Positions 34,229-43,251 of a stretch of DNA of 64,000 nt are shown here, one piece after another. The notes below the pieces were generated by a model. It searched no databases, was not told where the DNA came from, and saw only the letters and a list, made by a program, of their open reading frames with translations. The stretch spans positions 496,001 through 560,000 of the forward strand of contig JABFGJ010000001.1 in the NCBI GenBank assembly GCA_013112545.1, given 5' to 3'. The position numbers were made by a program, and so were the translations under genes. Every line of letters begins with the position of its first letter. Position 1 is the first letter of the stretch. The DNA comes from Bacteroidota bacterium (lineage in GTDB: Bacteria > Bacteroidota > Bacteroidia > Flavobacteriales_E > Vicingaceae).

Positions 34229-36030
34229 GCAGTTTTTTTGAAATAGGCTAAGATGGCTTTAGCTCTACTTTCTGGGATATGTTCTGTTAGTTCTTCTAGA
34301 CTCGCTTCTTTTATTCTCTTAACCGATTTAAATTTCCGCAATAAATCTTGGATGGTTTTATCTCCAATTCCATCAATATTAGAAAGTTCGGTTTGTATTC
34401 CTGCTTTTGACCTTTTGTTTCTATGATGGGTTATTCCAAAGCGATGTGCTTCGTTTCTCAAGTGTTGAATCACTTTTAAAGACTCAGAAGTTTTGTCTAA
34501 AAACAAAGGGTATTTATCTCCAGGGTAAAAAATTTCTTCTAGCCTTTTAGCAATTCCCACAATTGCAATTTTTCCGCGTAAACCTAGCTTTTCCAAGCTT
34601 TTTAGTGCTGAACTTAACTGCCCTTTTCCTCCGTCAATTACTATGAGTTGGGGTAATGGTTCGCCCTCTTTTAATAAACGACTATAACGGCGGTAAACCA
34701 CCTCTTCCATCGATGCAAAATCGTCGGGACCTTCAACGGTTTTAATGTTAAAGTGGCGATAATCTTTTTTTGAAGGTTTTGCATTTTTAAAAACGACACA
34801 AGCCGCTACTGGGTTGCTTCCTTGAATGTTTGAGTTGTCAAAGCATTCGATGTGTATTGGTAATTCTTTTAATCTTAAATCGTCTTTTATGGTTTGCAAT
34901 ATGCGGTTGGTGTGCCTTTCTGGATCTGTTTTTTGATGTTGTTTTCTGCGCTCCAACATAAAGTATTTCGCATTTCGTTCTGACAAATCTAATAGCTTCT
35001 TTTTGTCGCCTCTTTGAGGAACATGGAAGCTTAAACCCTCTACCTCAAACTCAGGTAAAAAAGGAATTAATACTTCGGTCGAACTGCTTTTAAAACGCTC
35101 CCTTAATTCAGTAATGGCTATTTCTAAAAGTTCGCTTTTTGATTCGTCTAATTTCTTTTTCAGCTCTAAGGTATGTCCTTGTATAATGGCACCATTATTT
35201 ACTTTCATGTAATTTACGTATGCCAAATCTCGATCTTCAACAATTGAAAATACATCAACATTGTGGATGGTGGGGCTAACTACCGTCGATCTCGATTGAA
35301 ACTTAGTTAGTGCTTCACCTTTGTTCTTTAACTCTTCTGCAAGTTCAAAGTCTAATTCTGCCGCAGCGTTTTGCATGGCTTTTTTTAACTCAGCTCTAAC
35401 CCTGTTTACATTGCCTTTTAAGATGTCTCGAATCTCGTCTATAGATTGAAGGTATTCCGCTTCACTTTGTAACCCTTCGCATGGGCCTTTACAGTTGCCA
35501 ATATGATACTCTAAGCAAATTTTAAATTTTCCTTTATCAATGTTTTGTTTTGACAAATGATAAGCGCATGTTCTTAGTTTGTAGTTTTTTCTGACAAGCT
35601 CTATAACTGTATTCATCATACTAACTGATGCATAAGGCCCATAATATTCTGAGCCATCTTTTATGATTAGGCGGGTTGAAAAAACTCTGGGAAATGGTTC
35701 TTTTTTTATACAAATCCACGGATAGGTTTTGTCGTCCTTCAGCAGCACATTATAACGCGGCTGATGTTTTTTTATTAAATTATTTTCGAGCAATAGTGCA
35801 TCTAACTCCGACTCTGTAATGATGTATTTTATGCTGGCTATTTTGCTTACTAAAATTCTTGTTTTCCCATTTTTTCCTTTATCACCATTAAAATAAGAAA
35901 GCACCCTGTTTTTTAAAACTTTAGCCTTGCCTACATATAATATTTTTCCTTTAGAATCAAAATATTGATATACACCAGGTTTTTTTGGAGCAGCATCTAT
36001 ATCTCTTTTTAAGCTCTCGCTTGTCTTCAT
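34225..36030 (-). CDS. uvrC: Excinuclease ABC subunit C
   Basis: A 601-residue nucleotide-excision-repair nuclease. The order is standard: N-terminal GIY-YIG domain (PGVYQYFDSKGKILYVGKA), Cys-rich stretch CLEYHIGNCKGPC, UVR domain (about 200-240, AELDFELAEELK), UvrC RNase H-like domain with ECFDNSNIQGSNPVAACVVF and IVIDGGKGQLSSA, and C-terminal HhH repeats (IDGIGDKTIQDLL). It cuts both sides of lesions with UvrB. A promoter box ends 4 nt before the ATG, predicting a leaderless or nearly leaderless mRNA. Confidence 0.96.
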   Translation of the reverse strand: MKTSESLKRDIDAAPKKPGVYQYFDSKGKILYVGKAKVLKNRVLSYFNGDKGKNGKTRILVSKIASIKYIITESELDALLLENNLIKKHQPRYNVLLKDDKTYPWICIKKEPFPRVFSTRLIIKDGSEYYGPYASVSMMNTVIELVRKNYKLRTCAYHLSKQNIDKGKFKICLEYHIGNCKGPCEGLQSEAEYLQSIDEIRDILKGNVNRVRAELKKAMQNAAAELDFELAEELKNKGEALTKFQSRSTVVSPTIHNVDVFSIVEDRDLAYVNYMKVNNGAIIQGHTLELKKKLDESKSELLEIAITELRERFKSSSTEVLIPFLPEFEVEGLSFHVPQRGDKKKLLDLSERNAKYFMLERRKQHQKTDPERHTNRILQTIKDDLRLKELPIHIECFDNSNIQGSNPVAACVVFKNAKPSKKDYRHFNIKTVEGPDDFASMEEVVYRRYSRLLKEGEPLPQLIVIDGGKGQLSSALKSLEKLGLRGKIAIVGIAKRLEEIFYPGDKYPLFLDKTSESLKVIQHLRNEAHRFGITHHRNKRSKAGIQTELSNIDGIGDKTIQDLLRKFKSVKRIKEASLEELTEHIPESRAKAILAYFKKTA

Positions 36031-36034
36031 ATTC

Positions 36035-36042
36035 CAAAAGTA
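36035..36042 (-). promoter_or_regulatory. -7 promoter box for uvrC
   Basis: TACTTTTG on the minus strand fits TAnnTTTG and stands 4 nt before the uvrC ATG at 36030. Confidence 0.55.
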
Positions 36043-36121
36043 AGATAAAGCAATACATTTCTTTTGCTTTTAATTTTAAAGAAAATCTGTTAAAAAAACC
36101 AAAAACAATTGTAGGTACATC

Positions 36122-36129
36122 TATTTTTG
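36122..36129 (+). promoter_or_regulatory. -7 promoter box for the ECF sigma factor/photolyase pair
   Basis: TATTTTTG fits TAnnTTTG and ends 36 nt before the ECF sigma start. A TTG lies 10 bp upstream, closer than the usual -33 spacing. Confidence 0.45.
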
Positions 36130-36165
36130 TTTAAGTTTGAGCTTTAATTCTTAAACAAAACAAAA

Positions 36166-36672
36166 ATGACTGCAATAGAATTCAATACCCAACTACTTTC
36201 TCATCAAAATGTATTAAAGTATTTTGCTTTAAAACTTACAACTGACATGGATGATGCAGAGGATTTATTGCAAGAAACACTATTAAAGGCTTTAAAATAT
36301 AGAGATAAATTTCAAGACCAAACAAATTTGAAGTCATGGTTATATACCATAATGAAGAATACGTTTATCAATAATTATAGAAGAAACGTCAGAAAGAGAA
36401 ACATAATGACTAATACTGACGATAGAGAGTATTTTGTACCAGCGCCCAACCAATCTGAAATTAGCCCCGAATCGCATTATAATTTTAAAGAAATAACGAA
36501 AACTGTTGAAACCTTGAGTGATGATTGTAAAATCCCTTTCAAGATGCACAATGAAGGCTATAAATACAAAGAAATAGCTGATGAACTGAACCTACCAATT
36601 GGAACGGTAAAAAGTAGAATTTTCTTAGCTAGACAAAAGCTTACCAAAGCACTTAAAGACTATGCTGCATAG
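36166..36672 (+). CDS. ECF-type RNA polymerase sigma factor
   Basis: A 168-residue sigma-70 family protein. Region 2 contains DMDDAEDLLQETLLKALKYRDKF and LKSWLYTIMKNTFINNYRR (about 25-75). Region 4 contains YKYKEIADELNLPIGTVKSRIFLARQKL (about 130-158). No anti-sigma gene is adjacent; instead the photolyase follows after 2 bp, so the sigma factor may control a light- or stress-related regulon (inference). Confidence 0.93.
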   Translation: MTAIEFNTQLLSHQNVLKYFALKLTTDMDDAEDLLQETLLKALKYRDKFQDQTNLKSWLYTIMKNTFINNYRRNVRKRNIMTNTDDREYFVPAPNQSEISPESHYNFKEITKTVETLSDDCKIPFKMHNEGYKYKEIADELNLPIGTVKSRIFLARQKLTKALKDYAA

Positions 36673-36674
36673 GT

Positions 36675-37979
36675 ATGGAAAGCATAAACTTGTTTTGGTT
36701 TAGAAGAGATTTAAGGCTGCATGATAATTGCGGCCTTTATCATGCACTAAATTCTGGAAAACCAGTATTGGCCATTTTTATTTTTGATAAAAATATTTTA
36801 TCCGATTTAGAAGATAAAAAGGATGCTCGTTTGACATTTATTCATCAGCAACTTGAAAAAATAAATGAAAAGCTACACACGAAAGGGAGTGCTTTAATTA
36901 CACTTTATGATACCCCAGAAAAAGCCTTTGAGAAATTAACAAGTGAATACCAGGTTGATACTGTTTATACGAATAATGACTATGAACCTTATGCGCGAAA
37001 TAGGGACAATGAAATAAAGTTATTGCTTAAAAAAAGGGGCATCAAATTCAACTCATATAAAGACCAAGTTATATTCGAAAAAGAGGAGCTTGTTAAAAGT
37101 GACGGTACACCCTATTTAGTTTATACTCCATACAGTAAAAAATGGCTAAGTATGGTAAATAGCAAACAACTATTACCTTATAAGTCGGGTTTGTCTTTTC
37201 ATAATTGGCTACAAATTCCCCCAAGAGAAATTAATACCATAGCAAGTCTTAGGTTTAAAAGATCAAGGCTTTCTTTTCCAGAGCAAGAATTAAATAATGA
37301 AATGCTTCTAAGCTATGAAGCAGAAAGAGATTTTCCAGAAAAAGACAGTACTTCAAAATTGGGCATTCATTTAAGATTCGGAACAATAAGTATTCGAGAC
37401 TTATGTGCAAAAGTCGAAACTCAAAGCCTAACTTTTTATAAAGAATTAATTTGGAGAGAATTCTTTATGATGATTTTGTATCATTTCCCACAGGTGGTAG
37501 AAAAGAACTTTTATTCAAAATTTGATGCAATACAATGGCGCAACAATGAAGAAGACTTTGAAAAGTGGTGTCTAGGAAAGACAGGATTTCCTATGGTTGA
37601 TGCAGGTATGAGGGAGTTAAACGAAACAGGATTTATGCATAATCGAGTACGCATGGTGGCTGCTAGTTTTTTATGTAAGCACTTGTTGATTGATTGGAAG
37701 TGGGGAGAAGCTTATTTCGCACATAAATTATTGGATTATGACTTGGCTTCTAATAATGGAAACTGGCAATGGTGTGCAGGAACAGGTGTTGATGCCTCGC
37801 CCTACTTTAGAGTGTTTAACCCCACAATACAACTAGAAAAGTTTGATAGAAACCATGTATATATAAATAGATGGATAAAGGATTTTAATGAATTGAGCTA
37901 CCCAAAACCAATGCTTGATCATAAAATGGCAAGAGAAAGAGCTATTTCAGTTTATAAAGCTGCTGTTGGTGGACTCTAG
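36675..37979 (+). CDS. phrB: Deoxyribodipyrimidine photolyase (cryptochrome/photolyase family)
   Basis: A 434-residue flavoprotein that uses blue light to split cyclobutane pyrimidine dimers. The N-terminal alpha/beta antenna domain starts NLFWFRRDLRLHDN. The FAD domain contains WREFFMMILYHFP, GFPMVDAGMRELNETGFMHN and NRVRMVAASFLCKHLLIDW. It also has DYDLASNNGNWQWCAGTG, with the conserved Trp residues and NxxNWQW signature of CPD photolyases. It is 2 bp downstream of the ECF sigma gene and probably co-transcribed. Confidence 0.93.
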   Translation: MESINLFWFRRDLRLHDNCGLYHALNSGKPVLAIFIFDKNILSDLEDKKDARLTFIHQQLEKINEKLHTKGSALITLYDTPEKAFEKLTSEYQVDTVYTNNDYEPYARNRDNEIKLLLKKRGIKFNSYKDQVIFEKEELVKSDGTPYLVYTPYSKKWLSMVNSKQLLPYKSGLSFHNWLQIPPREINTIASLRFKRSRLSFPEQELNNEMLLSYEAERDFPEKDSTSKLGIHLRFGTISIRDLCAKVETQSLTFYKELIWREFFMMILYHFPQVVEKNFYSKFDAIQWRNNEEDFEKWCLGKTGFPMVDAGMRELNETGFMHNRVRMVAASFLCKHLLIDWKWGEAYFAHKLLDYDLASNNGNWQWCAGTGVDASPYFRVFNPTIQLEKFDRNHVYINRWIKDFNELSYPKPMLDHKMARERAISVYKAAVGGL

Positions 37980-38079
37980 TAACCGTTTATAATATAAATG
38001 GGAATTAAAACAATTATTAACATTTAAGCCCTCCCTTATTAGATATCTTCGCACGCTTAAATTAACTTAAACTAGTATT

Positions 38080-39774
38080 ATGATTAAAAGAATACAAATT
38101 GCCTTTTGCCTTGGCATCACAATTATGGCAGGAATTAATAACTCCAATGCACAAGTAATATTTTCAGAAAACTTTAATGGAGGCAATGCGTTGAGCAATT
38201 GGACTTTAATAAACAATGACGGCAATACCCCAGCTGCTGGTGTTGCAAACTTTACAAATGCTTGGATACTTATAGAGGATACTATTGGTATATCCGATTC
38301 AGCTGCTGCAAGTACTTCTTGGTACACACCAGCGGGCACTTCAGATGACTATTTGATTAGCCCTAGTGTTACTTTAACAGCGAATAATACCATAACTTGG
38401 GATGCAAAAGCACAAGATCCAGCATATCCTGATGGATATCAATTATTGATATCAACTACTACACCCACTGTTGCTGGTTTTACTGCCAACCAACCTTTAT
38501 TTTCAATATCTGCAGAGAATTCAACATGGACAAAGAGAACAATTGATTTAGATGCTGCAGGTTATTCGAATCAAAACGTATATTTTGCGTGGAGAAACAA
38601 CTCAACAGATCAGTTCATATTGTTAGTAGATAATATTGTAGTTCAAAAAAATGTAAACTTTGATGTTAATTTAGTTGCAGTTCAAAGGATGTCTGAGTAT
38701 GCAATGTTGCCAAAAGACCAAAGCTCAAACATCGTGTTTGCAGGCTTAGTTGCTAATAGCGGCGCTAGTTCTTTAAGTAATGTAAAATTAAAATATTCTG
38801 TAGTTTCTGGGGGATCTGTCCTTTATTCAGACAGTTCGTTGGTTTCTTCGCTTGCTTCAGGAGCTGATACAGTATTGGTAAATATGTCAAACTACGCACC
38901 TACAGCAACAGGAACATATCGTGTTGTGTATGAAGTTACTCATGACAGTGTAGATAATGTGTTGACTAACAATATGCTAACTTCAGACAGCTTAATGCTA
39001 ACCGATTCTGTTTTCTCTAGAGCTTTTGGCCCTGCTACTGGCTCTTTAGGAATTGGATCTGGTACTCATGGAGAGCTAGGAACTTTATTTGAGTTAAAGA
39101 CGGCTGATACGCTTACAAGCATTGATGCATTTATTGTTAATAATGGCGGAAATATGACAAACCAACCTTTATCTGCAGTGATTAGATCATTTAATAATGG
39201 ATTGCCAGGTGCAGTAATAGCACATACCGACACCATAACCTATACTAATACTGCTGGATCATTTGCTAGGCTTCCTTTTACGAACAATGGAGGGTCAGTT
39301 ATTTTGCCAGCGGATTCGTTTTTTGTAGGGATTGTTGAAAGAGACTCAAACATAACATTAGGAACAACTCCAAATAAATTTAAAGCAAATACAAATTTTG
39401 TGATTTTTGGCACTAACCCATGGAGAGCTAATGAATCGTATAATTTTACTGTAACATATATGATAAATGCTAATTTTGGAAAAGGGATTGTTATAGGGGT
39501 AGATAATATTACAAAAGAAGCTACTTCATCATTAAGTGTTTCTCCTAACCCAACTGATGGTGCAGTTAAGTTAACTTACAATAATTTAACCGGAGACCAA
39601 CAAGTTAAAATTAAAGTGTTAGATATTCAGGGAAGAGTTGTATTAACAAGCACTGCTTTTGGAAACAATTTAGTTTCAAAAACGATTGATTTAAGCAGTT
39701 TTGAAAAAGGAATTTACTTTATTCAAACGATTTCAGGAAAAGAAATAAACACCAAAAAAGTAATTCTTAAATAG
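38080..39774 (+). CDS. T9SS-sorted protein with choice-of-anchor J domain
   Basis: A 564-residue secreted protein. It has a signal peptide (residues 1-24, ending NSNAQ) followed by a jellyroll choice-of-anchor J domain (about 27-190: FSENFNGGNALSNWTLIN, SDDYLISPSVTL). Beta-sandwich modules follow, and then a type A T9SS C-terminal sorting domain (SVSPNPTDGAVKLTY ... GIYFIQTISGKE). It is predicted to be exported through the Sec and T9SS routes and attached at the cell surface. A strong terminator follows. The ligand is unknown. Confidence 0.87.
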   Translation: MIKRIQIAFCLGITIMAGINNSNAQVIFSENFNGGNALSNWTLINNDGNTPAAGVANFTNAWILIEDTIGISDSAAASTSWYTPAGTSDDYLISPSVTLTANNTITWDAKAQDPAYPDGYQLLISTTTPTVAGFTANQPLFSISAENSTWTKRTIDLDAAGYSNQNVYFAWRNNSTDQFILLVDNIVVQKNVNFDVNLVAVQRMSEYAMLPKDQSSNIVFAGLVANSGASSLSNVKLKYSVVSGGSVLYSDSSLVSSLASGADTVLVNMSNYAPTATGTYRVVYEVTHDSVDNVLTNNMLTSDSLMLTDSVFSRAFGPATGSLGIGSGTHGELGTLFELKTADTLTSIDAFIVNNGGNMTNQPLSAVIRSFNNGLPGAVIAHTDTITYTNTAGSFARLPFTNNGGSVILPADSFFVGIVERDSNITLGTTPNKFKANTNFVIFGTNPWRANESYNFTVTYMINANFGKGIVIGVDNITKEATSSLSVSPNPTDGAVKLTYNNLTGDQQVKIKVLDIQGRVVLTSTAFGNNLVSKTIDLSSFEKGIYFIQTISGKEINTKKVILK

Positions 39775-39796
39775 AATTATTCTAATTGTATTTAGA

Positions 39797-39827
39797 AACC
39801 CAGCTATTGATTTAGCTGGGTTTTTTT
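39797..39827 (+). terminator. Intrinsic terminator after the T9SS protein gene
   Basis: A 10-bp stem, AACCCAGCTA and TAGCTGGGTT, with loop TTGATT and a following T tract, starting 23 bp after the stop codon. Confidence 0.88.
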
Positions 39828-39901
39828 ATGCCTTATAAACTACGTTGGCTTTACAGATTTTTTTGCTTCTTTAAAAAAACCGAGAATCCTCTAATAAGGA
39901 A

Positions 39902-39909
39902 TACCTTTG
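39902..39909 (+). promoter_or_regulatory. -7 promoter box for the Cys/Met PLP enzyme
   Basis: TACCTTTG fits TAnnTTTG and ends 32 nt before the ATG at 39942. Confidence 0.45.
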
Positions 39910-39941
39910 TATAATCAGTTTATAATTATAAATTACAGCAA

Positions 39942-41189
39942 ATGGCAAGTAAATTTAAACCCGAGAGTTTAATGATGAGTTTTGGTTATAAGCCAGAATT
40001 ATCAGAAGGCGCAGTAAAACCACCAGTTTTTCAAACCTCTACATTTGTTTTTAAAACTGCAGAGGAAGGCAAGCATTTTTTTGAAGTAGCATATGGATTA
40101 ATTGCTAAAGAGCAAAACGAAGAGCTGGGTTTGATTTACAGTAGAATAAACAACCCTAATCTTGAAATATTAGAGAATAGATTATGTCTTTGGGATAAAG
40201 CAGATGATTGTGCAGTATTTGAAAGTGGAATGTCGGCAATTAGCACGGTGCTTTTAGAATTTCTTAGGCCAGGCGATGTTTTATTATACAGCATGCCGAC
40301 CTATGGCGGAACCGATCATTTTATCAATCATTATTTAACAGAAATAGGAGTAATTTGCATAGGCTTTAAACCAAATGATTCAAAGTCAGAGATAATTGCT
40401 AAACTGGAAAAATCAGGTAAGGCCGAAAAGCTTGCTCTGGTTTATGTAGAAACCCCGGCAAACCCAACTAATACCTTAATTGACATTACCATGTGTCAAG
40501 AAATTGCAGCGAAATATAGCAATGAAGAAAAGCGAGTATATACAGCGGTTGACAATACCTATATGGGGCCAATTTGGTGCAGCCCTTTAGACCACGGCGC
40601 AGACTTGGTGCTATACTCTGCAACAAAATACATAGGAGGACATAGCGACTTAATTGCCGGAGCTGTTTTAGGAAATGCCGAAGTAATGCTTCGAGTAAAA
40701 ACGTTACGCACATTTTTGGGAAATATGGCTAGTCCACACACTTGTTGGTTGCTATTGAGAAGTTTAGAAACACTCAAAATTAGAATGGATCAGCAAGCGA
40801 AAAACGCTGCGTTTGTTGCCAATTTTTTAAACAAACACCCAAAAGTTGCAAAAGTGTATTACTTAGGCTTGATAGAATCCGATTCTTCAGCATACAAAAT
40901 CTATAAAAAACAATATAGCTCTTCTGGAGCAATGATATCTTTTGATTTAGTTGGGGGAGAAAAGGAAGCCTTTATCTTTTTAAATAACCTTAAACTAATT
41001 AAGTTGGCGGTTAGCTTAGGAAGTACTGAAAGCTTAGCACAACATCCCGCCACAATGACACATGTTGGGATAGACCCAAAATTGAAAGAAGAAATGGGAA
41101 TCACTCCTTCCTTAATTAGGATATCAATTGGAATCGAAAACGATGAGGATATTGTTGCTGACATTAACAATGCGCTAAGTCGGATTTAA
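39942..41189 (+). CDS. Cys/Met-metabolism PLP enzyme (cystathionine gamma-synthase / methionine gamma-lyase type)
   Basis: A 415-residue fold-type I PLP enzyme. Visible residues: YGGT (Y121) in the active site, VDNTY (D204) holding the pyridine nitrogen and SATKYIGGHSD (Schiff-base K229). It also has the C-terminal SLGSTESLAQHPATMTH segment that binds the substrate carboxylate. The family includes cystathionine gamma-synthase, cystathionine gamma-lyase and methionine gamma-lyase; sequence alone does not separate them. It is monocistronic between terminators. Confidence 0.88.
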   Translation: MASKFKPESLMMSFGYKPELSEGAVKPPVFQTSTFVFKTAEEGKHFFEVAYGLIAKEQNEELGLIYSRINNPNLEILENRLCLWDKADDCAVFESGMSAISTVLLEFLRPGDVLLYSMPTYGGTDHFINHYLTEIGVICIGFKPNDSKSEIIAKLEKSGKAEKLALVYVETPANPTNTLIDITMCQEIAAKYSNEEKRVYTAVDNTYMGPIWCSPLDHGADLVLYSATKYIGGHSDLIAGAVLGNAEVMLRVKTLRTFLGNMASPHTCWLLLRSLETLKIRMDQQAKNAAFVANFLNKHPKVAKVYYLGLIESDSSAYKIYKKQYSSSGAMISFDLVGGEKEAFIFLNNLKLIKLAVSLGSTESLAQHPATMTHVGIDPKLKEEMGITPSLIRISIGIENDEDIVADINNALSRI

Positions 41190-41210
41190 AAGGATTGTTA
41201 ATTCAATTTT

Positions 41211-41858
41211 TTAAAGCCCAAATTTCTTTTTCCACAAACCAGTTGCCCTAAATATCAATGGAGTTCCAACAGCGGTTGGCATTAACCAGATGATCCACTG
41301 AGGTTCAACATGAATATTAACGACTAAAAAAGCAGTTGATGTAGCGATGTATGAGCCACACATTCTCCCAATATGGGTTAAGAGCCACTGGCCTTTTTTA
41401 TATTTTTTATTGAGAAATACTCGAAGGTCTTGAAGGCACATCAAGGTGAGAAAGAAACCAAAGACAAACAACATGGGGACAGCACTTGCAAAACCGATCT
41501 TAATGAAATTTATAATGGCCAAATACAACATATATAGGCCGATTAACAGGCATATCAAATTAAAGAACCAATCTATAAATGTCGGGTTTAATGCCTTTTT
41601 AAAAGCTAAGGTTCTTCTGCCTGTAAAAACTAAATAGAAACTAAAAACGGCTATAGTCAATATGAAAATGTTGGTGCGGTATAAACCTAGAATTACGCCT
41701 GTAATTACTACAGCCATCATTCCCCAATAATAAATAAGGCCGCTTTTTAAGTGCCATTTTTGTCCTTTTTTTGCAAGCATAGCTATTAGACCAGCAATTA
41801 AAGAAATGCCGCCTGAAAAAGCGTGAATAAACAATGTGATTTTCATTAAGTTTTCCAT
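41211..41858 (-). CDS. Integral membrane protein (DUF2306-like)
   Basis: A 215-residue protein with about six transmembrane helices. It begins MKITLFIHAFSGGISLIAGLI and has the small loop AKKGQKWHLKSGLIYY, resembling DUF2306/heme-type four-helix proteins of Bacteroidota. No catalytic motif is seen. The start may be the ATG at 41858 or the M at residue 5. It begins 6 bp after the stop of the outer-membrane barrel gene, with which it likely shares an operon. Confidence 0.7.
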   Translation of the reverse strand: MENLMKITLFIHAFSGGISLIAGLIAMLAKKGQKWHLKSGLIYYWGMMAVVITGVILGLYRTNIFILTIAVFSFYLVFTGRRTLAFKKALNPTFIDWFFNLICLLIGLYMLYLAIINFIKIGFASAVPMLFVFGFFLTLMCLQDLRVFLNKKYKKGQWLLTHIGRMCGSYIATSTAFLVVNIHVEPQWIIWLMPTAVGTPLIFRATGLWKKKFGL

Positions 41859-41864
41859 GGTGTT

Positions 41865-43106
41865 TTATTTATTTTGTTTGTAGATTTTATGTCTTTCAGG
41901 GTAATAAACTAGCTGAATAAAATTGAATTCCAATTGCTCGGCTGTAAATCTGTAGCCTCCAGCTGTGTAATTATATTCTGGAGTATATCTTAGATTAGTT
42001 CTCAGGGTAATGTAGTCAACCTTGGTTTGTCTTATGTCCCATCCAAACACCAAACCATACCCTATTCGATTAAATGTTTGATCTTGAATAGTAACAACAT
42101 CATCTATTTCAGTTAAATGATAACGGTCAAACGAAACATAGGGGCCAATAAAAGGAGCAAAACCATGATAATCACCAATGAATTTAAATGCATCTAATGC
42201 AAAAGACTGCTTGTTTAATTTATAGGTATAATCAAATGCTGTTTCTTCTTGTTTTAAAGGTCTATAAGAAAAGCGAATTGAAGCATCAATTGGGTTTATA
42301 TAATAAGCTATTCCCAAATCGATATTAACACTCCCTTCAATTTCGTCGTTAAAGAATGGCTTTTGACTTGCAAGCTCTGTGTTTTTTAAAGGGATTAATG
42401 CGGTTAAGCCCAATCCAAAAGAAAATGCACTTAATGCCTTCTCTTCTTTGGCTTTTTCATAGACTGCTTTCATGTGTTTTTTTGAGCGTTCTGTGCTGTA
42501 ACCTGCAGTAAAATCAATTACCTGTTTGTAAGATATAGAAAATGAATAGGGCGAAACCGATAAAGATTCCTTTTCAGTTCTAGCAATGGCGGCGTTATAC
42601 AGGTTCTTGGAGAAATACCTCATCTCCAGACCAACTATTCTATTTTTATGTCGAAAATTAAGTCCCCACTCATAATACCATTGCCAGTTGGTATAAGTTG
42701 GCCCATTATTCAACTCTATTTTTTTGCTGTTAAAACCTGCTCCAAAATAGGGTCTAAACCCTTTATCCTTTAGCTTCCAAGGAAGAACCCTAAATCCTGT
42801 AAAGACGCCATTTGTACTTGAAAGATTTTTATTGCCATTTATTTTTATCGTTGAAAGCGGGATAGAAATATAAAAATCAGCATGCCCCCAAAAATGAGTG
42901 CCACCGATTAATATGCGGGGCGTAATGCTTGAAGCAATCCTTCCTCGTTGTATTTGGTTTTGTGAATCGTAATACGAAAACGAATTTTTTTCTGAAACAA
43001 ACTCACTTTCAAAACCGAAAAAGGACTCAGCAAAACGATACCGATCATTTTGGCAAAAACTAGATAACTGGCTTAAAAGCAATAATACAATAAAACTTTT
43101 TTTCAT
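41865..43106 (-). CDS. Predicted outer-membrane beta-barrel protein
   Basis: About 413 residues from the ATG at 43106; a more upstream ATG (43139) would precede the signal peptide MKKSFIVLLLLSQLSSFCQ. The mature part has amphipathic strands rich in aromatic and alternating residues (YRFAESFFGFESEFV, RVLPWKLKDKGFRPYFGAGF, IDFTAGYSTERSKK) and ends with QLEFNFIQLVYYP. It is probably an uncharacterised porin-like protein. Its neighbour is the six-helix membrane protein. Confidence 0.65.
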   Translation of the reverse strand: MKKSFIVLLLLSQLSSFCQNDRYRFAESFFGFESEFVSEKNSFSYYDSQNQIQRGRIASSITPRILIGGTHFWGHADFYISIPLSTIKINGNKNLSSTNGVFTGFRVLPWKLKDKGFRPYFGAGFNSKKIELNNGPTYTNWQWYYEWGLNFRHKNRIVGLEMRYFSKNLYNAAIARTEKESLSVSPYSFSISYKQVIDFTAGYSTERSKKHMKAVYEKAKEEKALSAFSFGLGLTALIPLKNTELASQKPFFNDEIEGSVNIDLGIAYYINPIDASIRFSYRPLKQEETAFDYTYKLNKQSFALDAFKFIGDYHGFAPFIGPYVSFDRYHLTEIDDVVTIQDQTFNRIGYGLVFGWDIRQTKVDYITLRTNLRYTPEYNYTAGGYRFTAEQLEFNFIQLVYYPERHKIYKQNK

Positions 43107-43184
43107 GACAATACTTTTTGGTTCAGCAAATAAATACATGGATTTAGTGCTCTACCAAATGGAAGTGTTCAACAACAAGCTTTA

Positions 43185-43243
43185 TTGACAAATGACAAGG
43201 GAGGTGCTATTCATCACATAGTTTTGTGACGAATGACAAAGGA
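43185..43243. repeat. Imperfect direct repeat and dyad upstream of the barrel gene
   Basis: TTGACAAATGACAAGGGA (43185-43202) recurs as GTGACGAATGACAAAGGA (43226-43243), offset 41 bp. Overlapping it, TCATCACA (43211-43218) and TGTGACGA (43225-43232) form an 8-bp dyad with one mismatch. It lies in the leader of the leftward barrel gene and could bind a regulator. Confidence 0.4.
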
Positions 43244-43251
43244 AATAGAAA

